A stretch of 61,992 nucleotides of DNA, from contig JAAUQL010000022.1 in the NCBI GenBank assembly GCA_012033595.1, positions 1-61,992 on the forward strand, in the 5' to 3' direction. The notes below the pieces were generated by a model. The model saw nothing but the letters and a program-made list of their open reading frames with translations. It had not been told where the DNA came from and did not search any database. Made by a program: the position numbers and the translations under genes. Below are positions 45,716-55,990 of this stretch, piece after piece (the stretch's first letter is position 1; each line of letters begins with the position of its first letter). Origin of the DNA: Cyclobacteriaceae bacterium. GTDB lineage: Bacteria; Bacteroidota; Bacteroidia; Cytophagales; Cyclobacteriaceae.

Positions 45716-47857
45716 CTATTCTTGATTGAGGAGTTTCTCTAGTATCTCCTTTGCACATTTCGAGATCACTGTGCCTGGTCCGAATACACCTGCCACCCCT
45801 GCTTCGTAGAGATAATCATAGTCCTTTGGCGGTATCACACCGCCGGCCACTACCATTATATCTTCACGACCCAGTTTTTTGAGTTCGCCGATTAGTTGTG
45901 GTACCAGTGTTTTGTGTCCTGCAGCCAGACTCGATGCGCCAACTACGTGTACATCGTTTTCTACTGCTTGTTGCGCTACTTCTTCCGGCGTCTGGAAAAG
46001 TGGTCCGATGTCCACATCGAATCCCAAATCGGCAAAACTGGTAGAAATCACCTTCGCGCCCCTGTCATGCCCATCCTGTCCCATTTTGGCTACCATAATG
46101 CGTGGTCTCCTACCTTCTACTTCTGCAAATTTATCTGCCAGGTTTTTGGCTTCTTCAAAGCTTTCGTCCGATGAGGCTTCGGCAGAATACACGCCGGATA
46201 TGGATCGGATCGTAGCTGTATGCCTTCCAAACACTTTTTCCATGGCATCGGATATCTCTCCGAGGGTAGCTCTTTTTCTGGCGGCATCTACGGCCAGGTC
46301 GAGCAGGTTGCCGTCACCGCCACCTGCACATACTGTAATCGCCTCCAGGGCTGCTTTTACATCGGCGTTGTTTCTGTCGGCCTTTAGTTTTGCGAGCCTT
46401 TCCAACTGAGCCTGTCTCACGGTAGTGTTATCTACCTCCAGCAATTCTATGTCGGTCTTTTCGTCTGTCTGGTACTTGTTCACCCCTATGATTATGTCCC
46501 TGCCAGAGTCGATACGTGCCTGTTTACGGGCAGCCGCTTCTTCAATCCTCATTTTGGGCAGACCGGTTTCTATAGCTTTGGCCATTCCGCCAAGTTCTTC
46601 TACCTCCGTAATCAGCTCCCAGGCTTTTTGCGCCAGTTCATGGGTTAGTTTTTCTACATAGTAGCTTCCAGCCCATGGATCTACCGATTTGCATATGTTT
46701 GTTTCGTCCTGAATGTACAACTGGGTATTTCGTGCTATTCTGGCCGAGAAATCTGTGGGCAAGGCGATGGCTTCGTCCAGTGCATTGGTATGCAATGATT
46801 GCGTATGACCCAGGGCAGCGCCCATGGCTTCAATAGCCGTCCGCGTCACGTTATTGAAGGGATCCTGCTCTGTTAGTGACCATCCTGAAGTCTGGCTATG
46901 CGTGCGCAAAGACATAGACTTTGGATTTTTTGGATTGAATTGTTTCACGATTTTGGCCCATAGCAATCTGCCAGCCCTTAATTTGGCGATTTCCATGAAG
47001 TGGTTCATACCAATGGCCCAGAAAAACGAGAGCCTGGGGGCAAATTTATCGATGTCGATCCCTGCCTTGATGCCTGTTCTCAAATACTCCAAGCCATCGG
47101 CCAATGTATAGGCCAATTCGATATCGGCAGTGGCACCGGCTTCTTGCATGTGGTACCCGCTAATGCTGATGGAGTTGAATTTGGGCATAAATTTCGAGGT
47201 GTACTCGAAGATATCCGCGATGATTTTCATGGAAGGAAGAGGCGGATAAATGTAGGTGTTTCGCACCATGAATTCCTTCAGAATATCATTTTGAATGGTA
47301 CCGCTGAGCAATTCGGGTTTTACACCCTGCTCTTCTGCTGCCACGATATAAAATGCCATTACCGGAATTACGGCGCCATTCATGGTCATCGATACCGACA
47401 TTTTGTCGAGTGGAATCTGGTCAAATAGGATCTTCATATCGGCAATCGAATCGATAGCCACCCCTGCTTTACCTACATCGCCTACTACCCTCGGATGGTC
47501 TGAGTCGTATCCGCGGTGTGTGGCCAGGTCAAAGGCAATCGAAAGTCCTTTTTGACCTGCGGCAAGGTTTCGCCGATAAAAAGCGTTCGACTCTTCGGCC
47601 GTGGAAAAACCGGCATATTGACGTACCGTCCATGGCTGATTGACATACATGGTAGAATATGGCCCCCTCAGAAAGGGCGGAATCCCCGAAGCATAGTCCA
47701 GGTGTTCCACTTCACTAAGATCTCCGGAAGTATAGGTGGGCTTCACCTTTATTTTCTCTGCCGATATCCACGATTGCTGTTTGTCGGATTTATGCTTTAA
47801 GACAGGCTTACTGTCTTTTATATCATTATATGTAACTTTAGAAAAATCTGGTCTCAT
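45716..47857 (-). CDS. mutB: methylmalonyl-CoA mutase large (catalytic) subunit
   Basis: A 713-residue subunit that interconverts succinyl-CoA and (R)-methylmalonyl-CoA using adenosylcobalamin. The CoA/substrate barrel is at about 70-420 ([45 protein letters not shown]). The C-terminal cobalamin domain carries DGHDRG at 595-600, with His597 the cobalt ligand, and [12 protein letters not shown]. Its start lies 20 bases inside mutA, so the two are translationally coupled. The intrinsic terminator after it marks the operon end. Used in propionate and branched-chain breakdown or in propionate synthesis. Confidence 0.97.
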   Translation of the reverse strand: MRPDFSKVTYNDIKDSKPVLKHKSDKQQSWISAEKIKVKPTYTSGDLSEVEHLDYASGIPPFLRGPYSTMYVNQPWTVRQYAGFSTAEESNAFYRRNLAAGQKGLSIAFDLATHRGYDSDHPRVVGDVGKAGVAIDSIADMKILFDQIPLDKMSVSMTMNGAVIPVMAFYIVAAEEQGVKPELLSGTIQNDILKEFMVRNTYIYPPLPSMKIIADIFEYTSKFMPKFNSISISGYHMQEAGATADIELAYTLADGLEYLRTGIKAGIDIDKFAPRLSFFWAIGMNHFMEIAKLRAGRLLWAKIVKQFNPKNPKSMSLRTHSQTSGWSLTEQDPFNNVTRTAIEAMGAALGHTQSLHTNALDEAIALPTDFSARIARNTQLYIQDETNICKSVDPWAGSYYVEKLTHELAQKAWELITEVEELGGMAKAIETGLPKMRIEEAAARKQARIDSGRDIIIGVNKYQTDEKTDIELLEVDNTTVRQAQLERLAKLKADRNNADVKAALEAITVCAGGGDGNLLDLAVDAARKRATLGEISDAMEKVFGRHTATIRSISGVYSAEASSDESFEEAKNLADKFAEVEGRRPRIMVAKMGQDGHDRGAKVISTSFADLGFDVDIGPLFQTPEEVAQQAVENDVHVVGASSLAAGHKTLVPQLIGELKKLGREDIMVVAGGVIPPKDYDYLYEAGVAGVFGPGTVISKCAKEILEKLLNQE

Positions 47858-49733
47858 CTATTTTTTGATTAATGATGTTCAATTTTTGTTGAAAACCTTG
47901 TAAGGTTTGGATCAGGTCTGCCCGCATGTGGACAAATTCGTCTACTCCGGCTTCATTCAGCGTTTCCAATAGCTCTGTCGGATATCCGGCCACTACCAGA
48001 ATACCGTCTTTTTTAGAATTTCTGAATTTTTGAGCGAATTCAATGCCCAGGGTGGCGTAGTCGTCATCTGAGCCACATATCACTGTGATTTCTGCGTTTT
48101 GCTCAAGAGCCGTTTTAATGGCTTCGTCATTGCTATTGGTAATGATGCCATCTGCAATCTCAAATCCACCGCAACCAATAAATCCACCACTAAATTGTGC
48201 CCTGGCAGTACGCATCGTTGGGTTGTTGCCAATTAGAGCAAGATAGGCCTTCGGCCTGCGGGCGCTGGTTTTAGCGTAGCCATCTGTAGCCAGTCGCATG
48301 CTTTCGAACTGAATGGCACCATTTTCTGGTTTCAGCACTTCTATTTCAGCTTCTACAGGCTTGCCATGGCTTATCTTTTTCGGATCGAGTTGTTCTTTGG
48401 TATTCGGATACTGGTTGGTGCCAACAAATATCTCGCGGCGCTGAGCAGCCAGGGCCAATCGCTTGTCACGGGTTTCCTTTATTCTGGATTGGATTTTTCC
48501 GGCTTTGAAACTGGCAAGGAAACCACCTTCCTGTTCTACTTCGGTAAATAGAGCCCAGGATTTTTTCACCATTTCATTGGTAATGTTTTCGATATAGTAC
48601 GAACCAGCAGCAGGATCAACAACGCGATCAAAATAAGACTCTTCCTTGAGCATGTTGGAAACATTGCGCGATATCCGTTTAGATTGGGCGCTGGGTATGG
48701 CAAAATTTTCATCGTATGGCGCTATGGTCAGGGCATTGCAGCCACCAATCACCGCAGACATGGCCTCGGTGGTATTCCTCAGCATATTTACGTAGGGATC
48801 ATAGACCGTCTTAGTCCACATCGAAGATGTACTGTGAATCTGCAGGTCTCCCGGATCAAAATCCTTGAGGCCGTAAGCCTCTGCCACTTTGTAAAACAAA
48901 ATCCTTAGGGCTCTGAGTTTGGCGATTTCAAGGAAATAATCGGTGCCCACTGCCATGCAAAATTCCAGGTTGCGAATGGCTTGCTCGGGGCTAATGCCCA
49001 GTTCGCCAAGTTTATCAATATACTCCACAGCTACATTGAGCGCAAAGGCCAGCTCCTGAGTCAGGCTCGAACCTGAATTTTGGAACTGAGTACTATTGAT
49101 GGTGAGTCCGCGAAACCGCGCAGCGGTGTCGGTGATTTCGATGATCTCTTTGAGCACCACAAAACCGTCGGCAGCCATTTTTCCTTGCAGGCACAAGTTT
49201 TTGATCGGATCGTAATTGATGCTGCCAAAAAGTTCGCTTGTTTCGATATGGTTGCCACTCTCATAGGTAAAATATCCCTTGATCAATTTTGCGGCATCAC
49301 GGTCGGCAATGAAAGATACCGAACAATGAAGTGGCAAAATATTGTTGAGCAACTTCTTGATGTCTATATTTTCTTTGCCGGTGAGGTCGAACACCAGCCC
49401 ATCTGCACCGCTATTGAGAGCATGAATGGCTGCTTTGTTGGCCTGTTCAGCGTCGGTCACCACTATTTTTTCGCGGTTTACCCAATAATGAGGGCCTTGT
49501 GAGCCATCTTCCATATTGAGGGTGCTACTCTCAAATTTTTGGAGGTAGCTGAGCGCTGTCATATCTTCACTTGCGTAATATGGCTGAAGGTCGAAGCCTT
49601 CCAATGTCCTCCAAATCAATTTTTTATCAAAATCGGCTCCTTTCAGGTCAGCTATGGCTTTTTCTTTCCATTGATCTTTGGATACTTTGGGGAATTCTGT
49701 GAATAAACTTTCTGAAGATTTTACTTCTTTCAT
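47838..49733 (-). CDS. mutA: methylmalonyl-CoA mutase small subunit
   Basis: A 631-residue subunit homologous to MutB but lacking the DxHxxG cobalamin motif; the equivalent C-terminal part reads [16 protein letters not shown] and [15 protein letters not shown]. It has the [10 protein letters not shown] segment and [23 protein letters not shown]. It pairs with MutB as a heterodimer. Transcription likely begins at a -7 box 45 bases upstream of the start. No B12 riboswitch was seen upstream. Confidence 0.95.
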   Translation of the reverse strand: MKEVKSSESLFTEFPKVSKDQWKEKAIADLKGADFDKKLIWRTLEGFDLQPYYASEDMTALSYLQKFESSTLNMEDGSQGPHYWVNREKIVVTDAEQANKAAIHALNSGADGLVFDLTGKENIDIKKLLNNILPLHCSVSFIADRDAAKLIKGYFTYESGNHIETSELFGSINYDPIKNLCLQGKMAADGFVVLKEIIEITDTAARFRGLTINSTQFQNSGSSLTQELAFALNVAVEYIDKLGELGISPEQAIRNLEFCMAVGTDYFLEIAKLRALRILFYKVAEAYGLKDFDPGDLQIHSTSSMWTKTVYDPYVNMLRNTTEAMSAVIGGCNALTIAPYDENFAIPSAQSKRISRNVSNMLKEESYFDRVVDPAAGSYYIENITNEMVKKSWALFTEVEQEGGFLASFKAGKIQSRIKETRDKRLALAAQRREIFVGTNQYPNTKEQLDPKKISHGKPVEAEIEVLKPENGAIQFESMRLATDGYAKTSARRPKAYLALIGNNPTMRTARAQFSGGFIGCGGFEIADGIITNSNDEAIKTALEQNAEITVICGSDDDYATLGIEFAQKFRNSKKDGILVVAGYPTELLETLNEAGVDEFVHMRADLIQTLQGFQQKLNIINQKIDETRFF

Positions 49734-50123
49734 GAGGGTGATTAATTCAATAAATGATTAAATTAAACTTTTTGCAGCAAAGTTAAGGGCAAAAGTCCTT
49801 ATCTCTGGTTTATTGCTGCAAAATTAGCGTTTTGATGGGCGAAAACTGAATGATGCTAATCATTGGAAAATATGATTTATATCAGATAAAAATCCATCGG
49901 AATATTTTTTCTGGGATGGATTGAAATATTGCCTTACCCGGAGGGACGATATTTTATGAATTATATTTTTTAAAGATTATTCTACGCAAATGGCACATTG
50001 GGAACGGCATTTAACAAAATTTAAAAGTCAAGTAGCACTGGCTATTTTTTGTTAGGTAATTTTTGTCCAAATTTGTTTCCTTTTTGCGTAAGAAAGCGCA
50101 TATACAATCCGGTTTTTTAACTA
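49734..50123. other. 390-base divergent intergenic region between mutA and dnaA
   Basis: This holds promoters of mutA (minus) and dnaA (plus). It is AT-rich. No TTATCCACA-type DnaA boxes, no 13-mer repeats and no cobalamin riboswitch core could be recognised, so the replication origin does not seem to be here. Apart from one -7 box for mutA nothing specific is seen. Confidence 0.6.
49778..49785 (-). promoter_or_regulatory. -7 box (TAACTTTG) of mutA
   Basis: Read on the minus strand, TAACTTTG matches the TAnnTTTG -7 consensus exactly and lies 45 bases before the mutA start at 49733. A matching -33 TTTG at the usual distance is not visible. Confidence 0.45.
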
Positions 50124-51518
50124 ATGCAGAGCGACCATAACACAGCATGGAGTAGTTGTCTTTTAAAGATCAAAGACGATATTGGCGACCAGGGCTTTGA
50201 GACCTGGTTCAAGCCCATCAAGCCTATCAAATTGGAGAATAAGGTATTGACCATACAGGTTCCTAGTCAGTTTTTTTACGAATATCTGGAAGAACATTAT
50301 GTGCATTTGCTGCGAGGGGTCATTGATCATCAGCTGGGCAGAGATTTCAGACTCGAATACTCAGTGGTGGTCGATACCGGCGATGCCGCCAACAAGCCCT
50401 TCACCATCAACCTGCCCAATAATCCCGGCCGCACATCCGGAAACGGATATGGCAATAAACAAGATGTAAGACGAGACCTGAGTTCCTTCGAACTATTTGG
50501 ATACGATTTCAGGCTAAACCCGGCATATACCTTTGACAACTTTATCGAAGGCGACTGCAACAGGCTGGCCCGCTCGGCAGGATATGCCATTGCCCAACGT
50601 CCCGGAGTCACCTCATTCAACCCGCTTTTTCTCCATGGTGGCGTAGGCCTGGGTAAGACCCACCTTGTGCAGGCTATCGGAAATGCCATTGCCAATGGTG
50701 CAGACCGAAAAACAGTGCATTACGTTTCTTCTGAAAAGTTTGCCAACCAGTTTTACGATGCTATCAAAAACAACCGGATACAGGAATTTTCTGCTTTTTA
50801 CCTCAAAGTGGATGTGCTTATCATAGACGATGTTCAGTTTTTTGAAGGCAAAGAAAAAACCCAGGAGATATTTTTTCATATCTTCAATCACCTGCATCAG
50901 TCCGGCAACCAGATTATCATGACCAGTGATCGTGCCCCCAAAGACCTCAACGGCCTTATGGAGCGCCTGGTGAGCCGGTTCAAATGGGGGCTTACGGCTG
51001 ATTTGCTACAGCCCGACTACGAAACGCGCATTGCCATTATCAATAGGAAAATGCAAGCCGACGGCATCAACATCCCGGCCAACGTAATCGAATATCTGGC
51101 CTATAGCGTAGACACCAACATAAGGGAACTTGAAGGGGTGATCATTTCGCTGATCGCGAATGCTTCGCTGGTAAAAAAGGAAATAGACTTGGAACTCGCC
51201 AAACAAACCCTAAAAAGCATTGTGCACGATATCGACTCTGAGGTGGGCGTAGATTATATCCAAAAGACCGTATCTGAATTTTTTAAGGTTTCGATAGACC
51301 AGCTCAAAGATAAAACCCGCAAAAAAGAAATCGTAATGGCGCGTCAACTGGCTATGTATTTTGCAAAGGAGTACACCAGCTTGTCGCTCAAGGCGATTGG
51401 CTATCATTTTGGAGGGCGCGACCATAGCACGGTAATTCATGCCATACAGACTGTCAACGATATGTACGACACCGATGCCTCCTATAAAAAGGCCACCGAT
51501 GATTTACGTAAAAACTAA
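50124..51518 (+). CDS. dnaA: chromosomal replication initiator DnaA
   Basis: A 464-residue DnaA that opens the chromosome origin. Domain I is at 1-75, domain II is a short linker (about 95-130), and the AAA+ domain III has Walker A GGVGLGKT (172-179), Walker B VLIIDDVQF (about 228-236) and FVSRFKWGL-like sensor segments. Domain IV ends with the DnaA-box binding signature GGRDHSTVIHAIQT. Length is typical of Bacteroidota. It is convergent with htrA and is not next to dnaN. Confidence 0.98.
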   Translation: MQSDHNTAWSSCLLKIKDDIGDQGFETWFKPIKPIKLENKVLTIQVPSQFFYEYLEEHYVHLLRGVIDHQLGRDFRLEYSVVVDTGDAANKPFTINLPNNPGRTSGNGYGNKQDVRRDLSSFELFGYDFRLNPAYTFDNFIEGDCNRLARSAGYAIAQRPGVTSFNPLFLHGGVGLGKTHLVQAIGNAIANGADRKTVHYVSSEKFANQFYDAIKNNRIQEFSAFYLKVDVLIIDDVQFFEGKEKTQEIFFHIFNHLHQSGNQIIMTSDRAPKDLNGLMERLVSRFKWGLTADLLQPDYETRIAIINRKMQADGINIPANVIEYLAYSVDTNIRELEGVIISLIANASLVKKEIDLELAKQTLKSIVHDIDSEVGVDYIQKTVSEFFKVSIDQLKDKTRKKEIVMARQLAMYFAKEYTSLSLKAIGYHFGGRDHSTVIHAIQTVNDMYDTDASYKKATDDLRKN

Positions 51519-51671
51519 AGCTGAAGTCTGTTTGATCTGGGTAGAAAGCACAATTTGCTTGAGGCCGCACACCGTAACCTGATACCTCACTATACAGGTA
51601 TAGTTTTATAATCCAGTTTAGAGCCTGCTGCTGGCAAATGCGTATAAAAGTCGCCTACTTATTTCTAAGGT

Positions 51672-53158
51672 CTAGAAATAGTATCTATAGTATTCTACCC
51701 TGCCCTGTTTGTTAACGCCTTCCAGATAAACACGCCCTTTTATTTTGGTGAGAATGTCGGTAAGGGTTTCCGGATCGTCTATGGCCACCTTATTGATGTA
51801 GGTAATGATGAAACCTTCCGACAAATCCATTTGGCTGATCAGGCCATTTCTTACTTTCAATACCCGCACGCCATGGTCTATGTTCAATAGGCTTCTTTCT
51901 ACTTTCGACACTTTTTCCAGGTCGGCGCCCAGGGTACGCGAGGTATATATTTCGCGTTTTAATCTTTCGGTGGTTCCTTCGCGGTTGGTGAGGGTAATCG
52001 TATTTTGATATATTTTTTGGTTGCGCTTATAGGTCACATTTATCTGGTCACCTGGCGAATGATAGCTCAATACTTCCTCAAACTGGCTTCTGCTGTCTAT
52101 TGGTTCATTGTCTATTTTTAATACGATATCACCTTTTTGAAGGCCGACTTTGCCAGCCGCCCCATCATTTTGCACATAGCTCAGCACTACTCCTGAGTAG
52201 TCGTCAGTTTCTAGTTTAGTAGCTATATTGCTGTCAATATCCATTGCTTCGGCACCAAAGAAAGCTTTTTGCACTTCGCCGTATCTGATCAGGTCATCAA
52301 CAACTTTTTTTACGATGTCTGAAGGAACAGCAAAACCATAACCGGCATAAGAACCGGTGCGGGACAAAATGGCAGTATTTATGCCAATTAGTTCGCCATC
52401 GAGGTTGACCAAGGCACCGCCACTATTGCCGGGGTTGATGGCCGCATCTGTTTGTATAAATGATTCGATAGGAAAATCGATTTCATAATGTTGAGTTCTC
52501 TGCCTTTGGCGCTGACTATGCCCGCGGTTACGGTTGAATTCAGGTTGAATGGATTACCAACCGCTAGTACCCATTCACCCACCTCCACATTTTTCGAACG
52601 CGCGATTTTGATGGCGGGAATCCCTGAGGTTTCCACCTTGAGCACGGCCAGGTCTGTAGATGGATCAGCTCCGACCAGTGTGGCTTCATATGCTTTTTTT
52701 CCAATGATCACCTCTATGTTAGTGGCCTCATTGATTACATGATTGTTGGTGATGATGTATCCATCGTGAGTGTAAATCACTCCTGATCCACTACTAATGG
52801 ACTGTTGCACAGCTCCATCGCCAAAAAACCACTCCATCCAGGAGCTACCATACCTGTTTTGCGACATGGTTTTAACATACACTACGCTTTTGGTAGATGC
52901 CTTTGAAGCCAGAATAAAATCTGCCGGGCGCAACAGATCTGCGTTTGTTTTTTGCGTATCCTGCGTCTGTCCCGGAGCATATGAACTTTTGTGCTTTTGT
53001 TCAGGAATACCGACAGTGTTGTGGTGATTGCCCGAAAGAGAAATGGTATATGGCTCGTCTGATGGGGCACTGAACCCGTGGAGGACTTGCTGATAAAACC
53101 AAGACCCACCAACACCTGATGCAAAACCGATGAAGATTATCAAAACTATCTTTTTCAT
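51672..53158 (-). CDS. HtrA/DegP-type periplasmic serine protease with PDZ domains, frameshifted here
   Basis: Two frames give one protease of about 495 residues. The start is taken at the ATG at 53158 ([18 protein letters not shown]), giving a signal or anchor. The trypsin-like domain has His in YIITNNHVI and Asp in [11 protein letters not shown]. The Ser motif [15 protein letters not shown] lies in the second frame, after the break at about 52470-52485; [11 protein letters not shown] must read [16 protein letters not shown], which one extra A in ATGAAATCG restores. A PDZ domain follows ([24 protein letters not shown]) and a second PDZ-like region ([20 protein letters not shown]). It degrades misfolded envelope proteins. 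Divergent from the GH3 gene. Confidence 0.93.
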
Positions 53159-53266
53159 ATCCAAAACTTTTGTCATTCACTATGGCAGCAAGCTGTTTTT
53201 CAAAAACTATGCAAAAGTCGGGAATATGCGGGAATAAAATCCCACGGACATAATAGATTAAATTTC

Positions 53267-53274
53267 TACATTTG
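53267..53274 (+). promoter_or_regulatory. -7 box (TACATTTG) of the GH3 gene
   Basis: TACATTTG matches TAnnTTTG and ends 6 bases before the ATG at 53281. A transcript starting at the usual distance would begin at about the start codon, giving a leaderless message. Confidence 0.4.
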
Positions 53275-53280
53275 TGACGT

Positions 53281-54777
53281 ATGGGTATCAGATCATTTTT
53301 AAGCAAACCTTTGGCAGCGGTAGTGGCCGCGCAGCAAAGATCGTGGGCATCCAGGCCGGGAGAATCTCAACAAAAAGTTTTTGAATCTATCATTGCCAAG
53401 GCTAGCATTACGCGATTTGGTTCAGATCATGATTTTGAAGGAATCAAGACTCATCACGAATTTATCAACCGCGTACCCATCCGCGATTATGAAGCGTTGT
53501 CGCCTTATATCAAAATGATACTGGATGGTAAAGAAAATGTATTGTGGCCAGGCAAGCCTGTTTATTTTGCCAAAACATCAGGCACGACCTCAGGCACCAA
53601 ATACATCCCCATCACCAAGGATTCCATCCCCAATCATATCAATAGCGCACGCAATGCTATTCTGAGTTATATCCATGAAACAGGCAAAGCACAATTTATT
53701 GACGGCAAGCTTATTTTTTTATCTGGCAGTCCTATCCTCGATCGCAAGGCTGGGATTTATACCGGAAGGCTCTCTGGCATTGTCAACCACCATGTGCCCG
53801 GCTATCTGCGTACCAATCAAAAGCCAAGCTATGAAACCAACTGCATTGAAGATTGGGAACAAAAACTCGAAAAAATCATTGACGAAACCATAGATCAGAA
53901 TATGTCCCTCATATCCGGCATTCCTCCATGGGTGCAAATGTATTTTGACAGAATCATGGAGCGGACAGGCAAAAAGATCAAAGACGTATTTCCTCACTTT
54001 TCGATGTTTATATATGGCGGAGTTAATTTCGAACCCTACCGCGCCAAGTTGGAGGAATCTATCGGTAAAAAAATCGATTCCATAGAGACATATCCTGCTT
54101 CCGAGGGTTTTATTGCCTATCAGGATTCACAGCAGGAGGAAGGATTGCTTTTACTGCTCAACTCAGGTATTTTTTTCGAGTTTATACCGGCAGATGAATA
54201 TTTTAAAGAAAACCCGGCCAGGCTTACGATAGAAGAAGTGGAGACCGGAGTGAATTATGCAGTGATTCTCAACAGCAATGCAGGCCTGTGGGGATATTCG
54301 ATTGGCGATACGGTGAAATTTGTCAATAAAAATCCATACAGGGTGGTGGTGACCGGACGCATCAAACATTTTATTTCGGCCTTTGGAGAGCATGTCATTG
54401 GCGAAGAAGTAGAAAAAGCAATGGCTCATGCTGTTGAACAAATGAAAGCAGTGGAAACCATCGAGTTTACCGTGGCGCCACAAGTGACCCCAGCCGAAGG
54501 ACTACCGCTGCACGAGTGGTATGTGGAGTTTGCCCGGCCTCCTGCAGATATGGACAGGTTTGAGCTATTTATCGATTTGAAGTTGCAACAACTCAACAGT
54601 TATTATATGGATTTGATCACCGGCAAAATCCTCAGGCCTTTAAAAATCATTCCGCTAAGGAAAGACGCGTTCAGGGATTATATGAAATCTAAAGGTAAGC
54701 TCGGAGGGCAAAACAAAGTGCCGAGGCTATCCAATGATCGACAAATCGCCGATGAACTTAGAACATATCAATTATAA
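53281..54777 (+). CDS. GH3 auxin-responsive-promoter-type acyl-adenylate enzyme
   Basis: A 498-residue member of the GH3 branch of the acyl-adenylate superfamily. It has the ATP-binding KTSGTTSGTKYIPIT (about 99-113), SLISGIPPWVQMYFDR, the GGVNFEPYR segment, IETYPASEGFIA, and the C-terminal ATP/Mg segment GYSIGDTVKF and VVTGRIKHFISAFGEHV. Plant members join amino acids to jasmonate or auxin; bacterial members are common in Bacteroidota but their substrates are unknown. The gene begins a plus-strand cluster with dxr and rseP; the gap to dxr is 37 bases. Confidence 0.92.
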   Translation: MGIRSFLSKPLAAVVAAQQRSWASRPGESQQKVFESIIAKASITRFGSDHDFEGIKTHHEFINRVPIRDYEALSPYIKMILDGKENVLWPGKPVYFAKTSGTTSGTKYIPITKDSIPNHINSARNAILSYIHETGKAQFIDGKLIFLSGSPILDRKAGIYTGRLSGIVNHHVPGYLRTNQKPSYETNCIEDWEQKLEKIIDETIDQNMSLISGIPPWVQMYFDRIMERTGKKIKDVFPHFSMFIYGGVNFEPYRAKLEESIGKKIDSIETYPASEGFIAYQDSQQEEGLLLLLNSGIFFEFIPADEYFKENPARLTIEEVETGVNYAVILNSNAGLWGYSIGDTVKFVNKNPYRVVVTGRIKHFISAFGEHVIGEEVEKAMAHAVEQMKAVETIEFTVAPQVTPAEGLPLHEWYVEFARPPADMDRFELFIDLKLQQLNSYYMDLITGKILRPLKIIPLRKDAFRDYMKSKGKLGGQNKVPRLSNDRQIADELRTYQL

Positions 54778-54814
54778 TATTTAATATTGCGGGCTATTTT
54801 TACAGCACATTATT

Positions 54815-55990
54815 CTGAGCCATTCTAAAAAACATATAGCCATACTGGGCAGTACCGGGTCGATAGGCACACAAGCACTGGAAGTGATTGCCAACAATTC
54901 GGAGTCTTTTGAAGTAGAGGTTCTTACTGCCCACAGCAACGCAAAGTTGCTCATAGCCCAGGCCATGAAATTTGGGCCCAATGCCGTGGTAATCGGTGAT
55001 GATGCCCACTATCATGAGGTATTTGAAGCGCTCGACCCAATGGGGATAAAGGTGTATGCGGGAGCGAAAGCCTTAAACTCCATCGTGGAAATGGATGGTA
55101 TAGAGATGGTACTTACGGCCATGGTGGGCTACGCCGGTCTGCAACCTACCATCAATGCGATACATGCTGGAAAGCAAATTGCCCTGGCCAATAAAGAGAC
55201 CCTGGTAATTGCCGGCGACCTGATCACCAAAACTGCGAAAGAAAAAGGGGTGAACATTTATCCGGTAGATTCAGAACATTCTGCCATTTTTCAATGTTTG
55301 GTTGGGGATTTTCATAATAAAATAGAAAAAATTATCCTGACAGCCTCCGGGGGACCCTTCAGGGGTAAGAAGCGGAATGAGCTGGCAGATGTCACAGTAG
55401 CCGAAGCTTTGAAACATCCTAATTGGAACATGGGGGCAAAAATCACCATCGACTCTGCCACCATGATGAACAAGGGATTGGAGGTGATAGAGGCAAAATG
55501 GCTTTTTGGACTGGAACATAAGCAAATTGAAGTGGTGGTGCATCCACAATCCATAATACACTCGATGGTACAATTCGAAGATGGTTCGATCAAAGCTCAG
55601 ATGGGATTGCCCGACATGCGTTTGCCTATTCAGTTTGCCCTGAGCTATCCGGAGCGTTTGAAAAATGATTTTACCAGGTTCCATTTTATGGATTATCCGT
55701 CACTTACGTTCGAACAGCCCGATTTGCTCACCTTCAGGAACCTCTCCCTGGCCTATGCTGCTTTGGGTAGTGGTGGCAATATGCCCTGCATACTCAATGC
55801 TGCCAACGAAATAGCCGTTGAGGCTTTTTTGCAATCGCGTATTGGGTTTCTCGATATGCCGGAGGTGATTGAAAGCTGCATGGGAGCCATTGGTCATGTG
55901 TCGAATCCGACGCTTGACGATTATGTGGAAACAGATAAAGAAACAAGAATAAAAGCAAAAGAAATTATTGATTCATGGAAGGTACATTAG
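54815..55990 (+). CDS. dxr: 1-deoxy-D-xylulose 5-phosphate reductoisomerase
   Basis: A protein of about 391 residues that makes 2-C-methyl-D-erythritol 4-phosphate in the non-mevalonate isoprenoid pathway. The NADPH-binding GSTGSIG (residues about 11-17) requires the reading to begin upstream of the GTG at 54884. In that frame there is a stop (TAA) and no ATG, GTG or TTG between it and the motif; CTG at 54815 or ATT at 54809/54812 are the only candidates. CTG is chosen as the probable start or a miscalled ATG. Motifs: NKETLVIAG, PVDSEHSAIFQC, ASGGPFRG, NMGAKITIDSATMMNKGLEVIEA, and HPQSIIHSMVQF. It overlaps rseP by 16 bases. Confidence 0.95.
   Translation: MSHSKKHIAILGSTGSIGTQALEVIANNSESFEVEVLTAHSNAKLLIAQAMKFGPNAVVIGDDAHYHEVFEALDPMGIKVYAGAKALNSIVEMDGIEMVLTAMVGYAGLQPTINAIHAGKQIALANKETLVIAGDLITKTAKEKGVNIYPVDSEHSAIFQCLVGDFHNKIEKIILTASGGPFRGKKRNELADVTVAEALKHPNWNMGAKITIDSATMMNKGLEVIEAKWLFGLEHKQIEVVVHPQSIIHSMVQFEDGSIKAQMGLPDMRLPIQFALSYPERLKNDFTRFHFMDYPSLTFEQPDLLTFRNLSLAYAALGSGGNMPCILNAANEIAVEAFLQSRIGFLDMPEVIESCMGAIGHVSNPTLDDYVETDKETRIKAKEIIDSWKVH

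Noticed and set aside
49734-50100. Cobalamin riboswitch upstream of mutA
   Set aside because: The B12-box type core was not recognised in the leader; the short distance from the -7 box to the start (45 bases) leaves no room for one.
49734-50123. Replication origin next to dnaA
   Set aside because: No DnaA-box clusters or AT-rich 13-mers were seen, and dnaN/recF are not adjacent.
51585-51610. Weak ACTATAC/GTATAGT inverted repeat after dnaA as terminator
   Set aside because: The loop would be 2 bases and the stem AT-rich with a short T run; too weak to call.
54884-55990. dxr starting at the GTG at 54884
   Set aside because: This would drop the GSTGSIG NADPH-binding motif that is present in frame just upstream.
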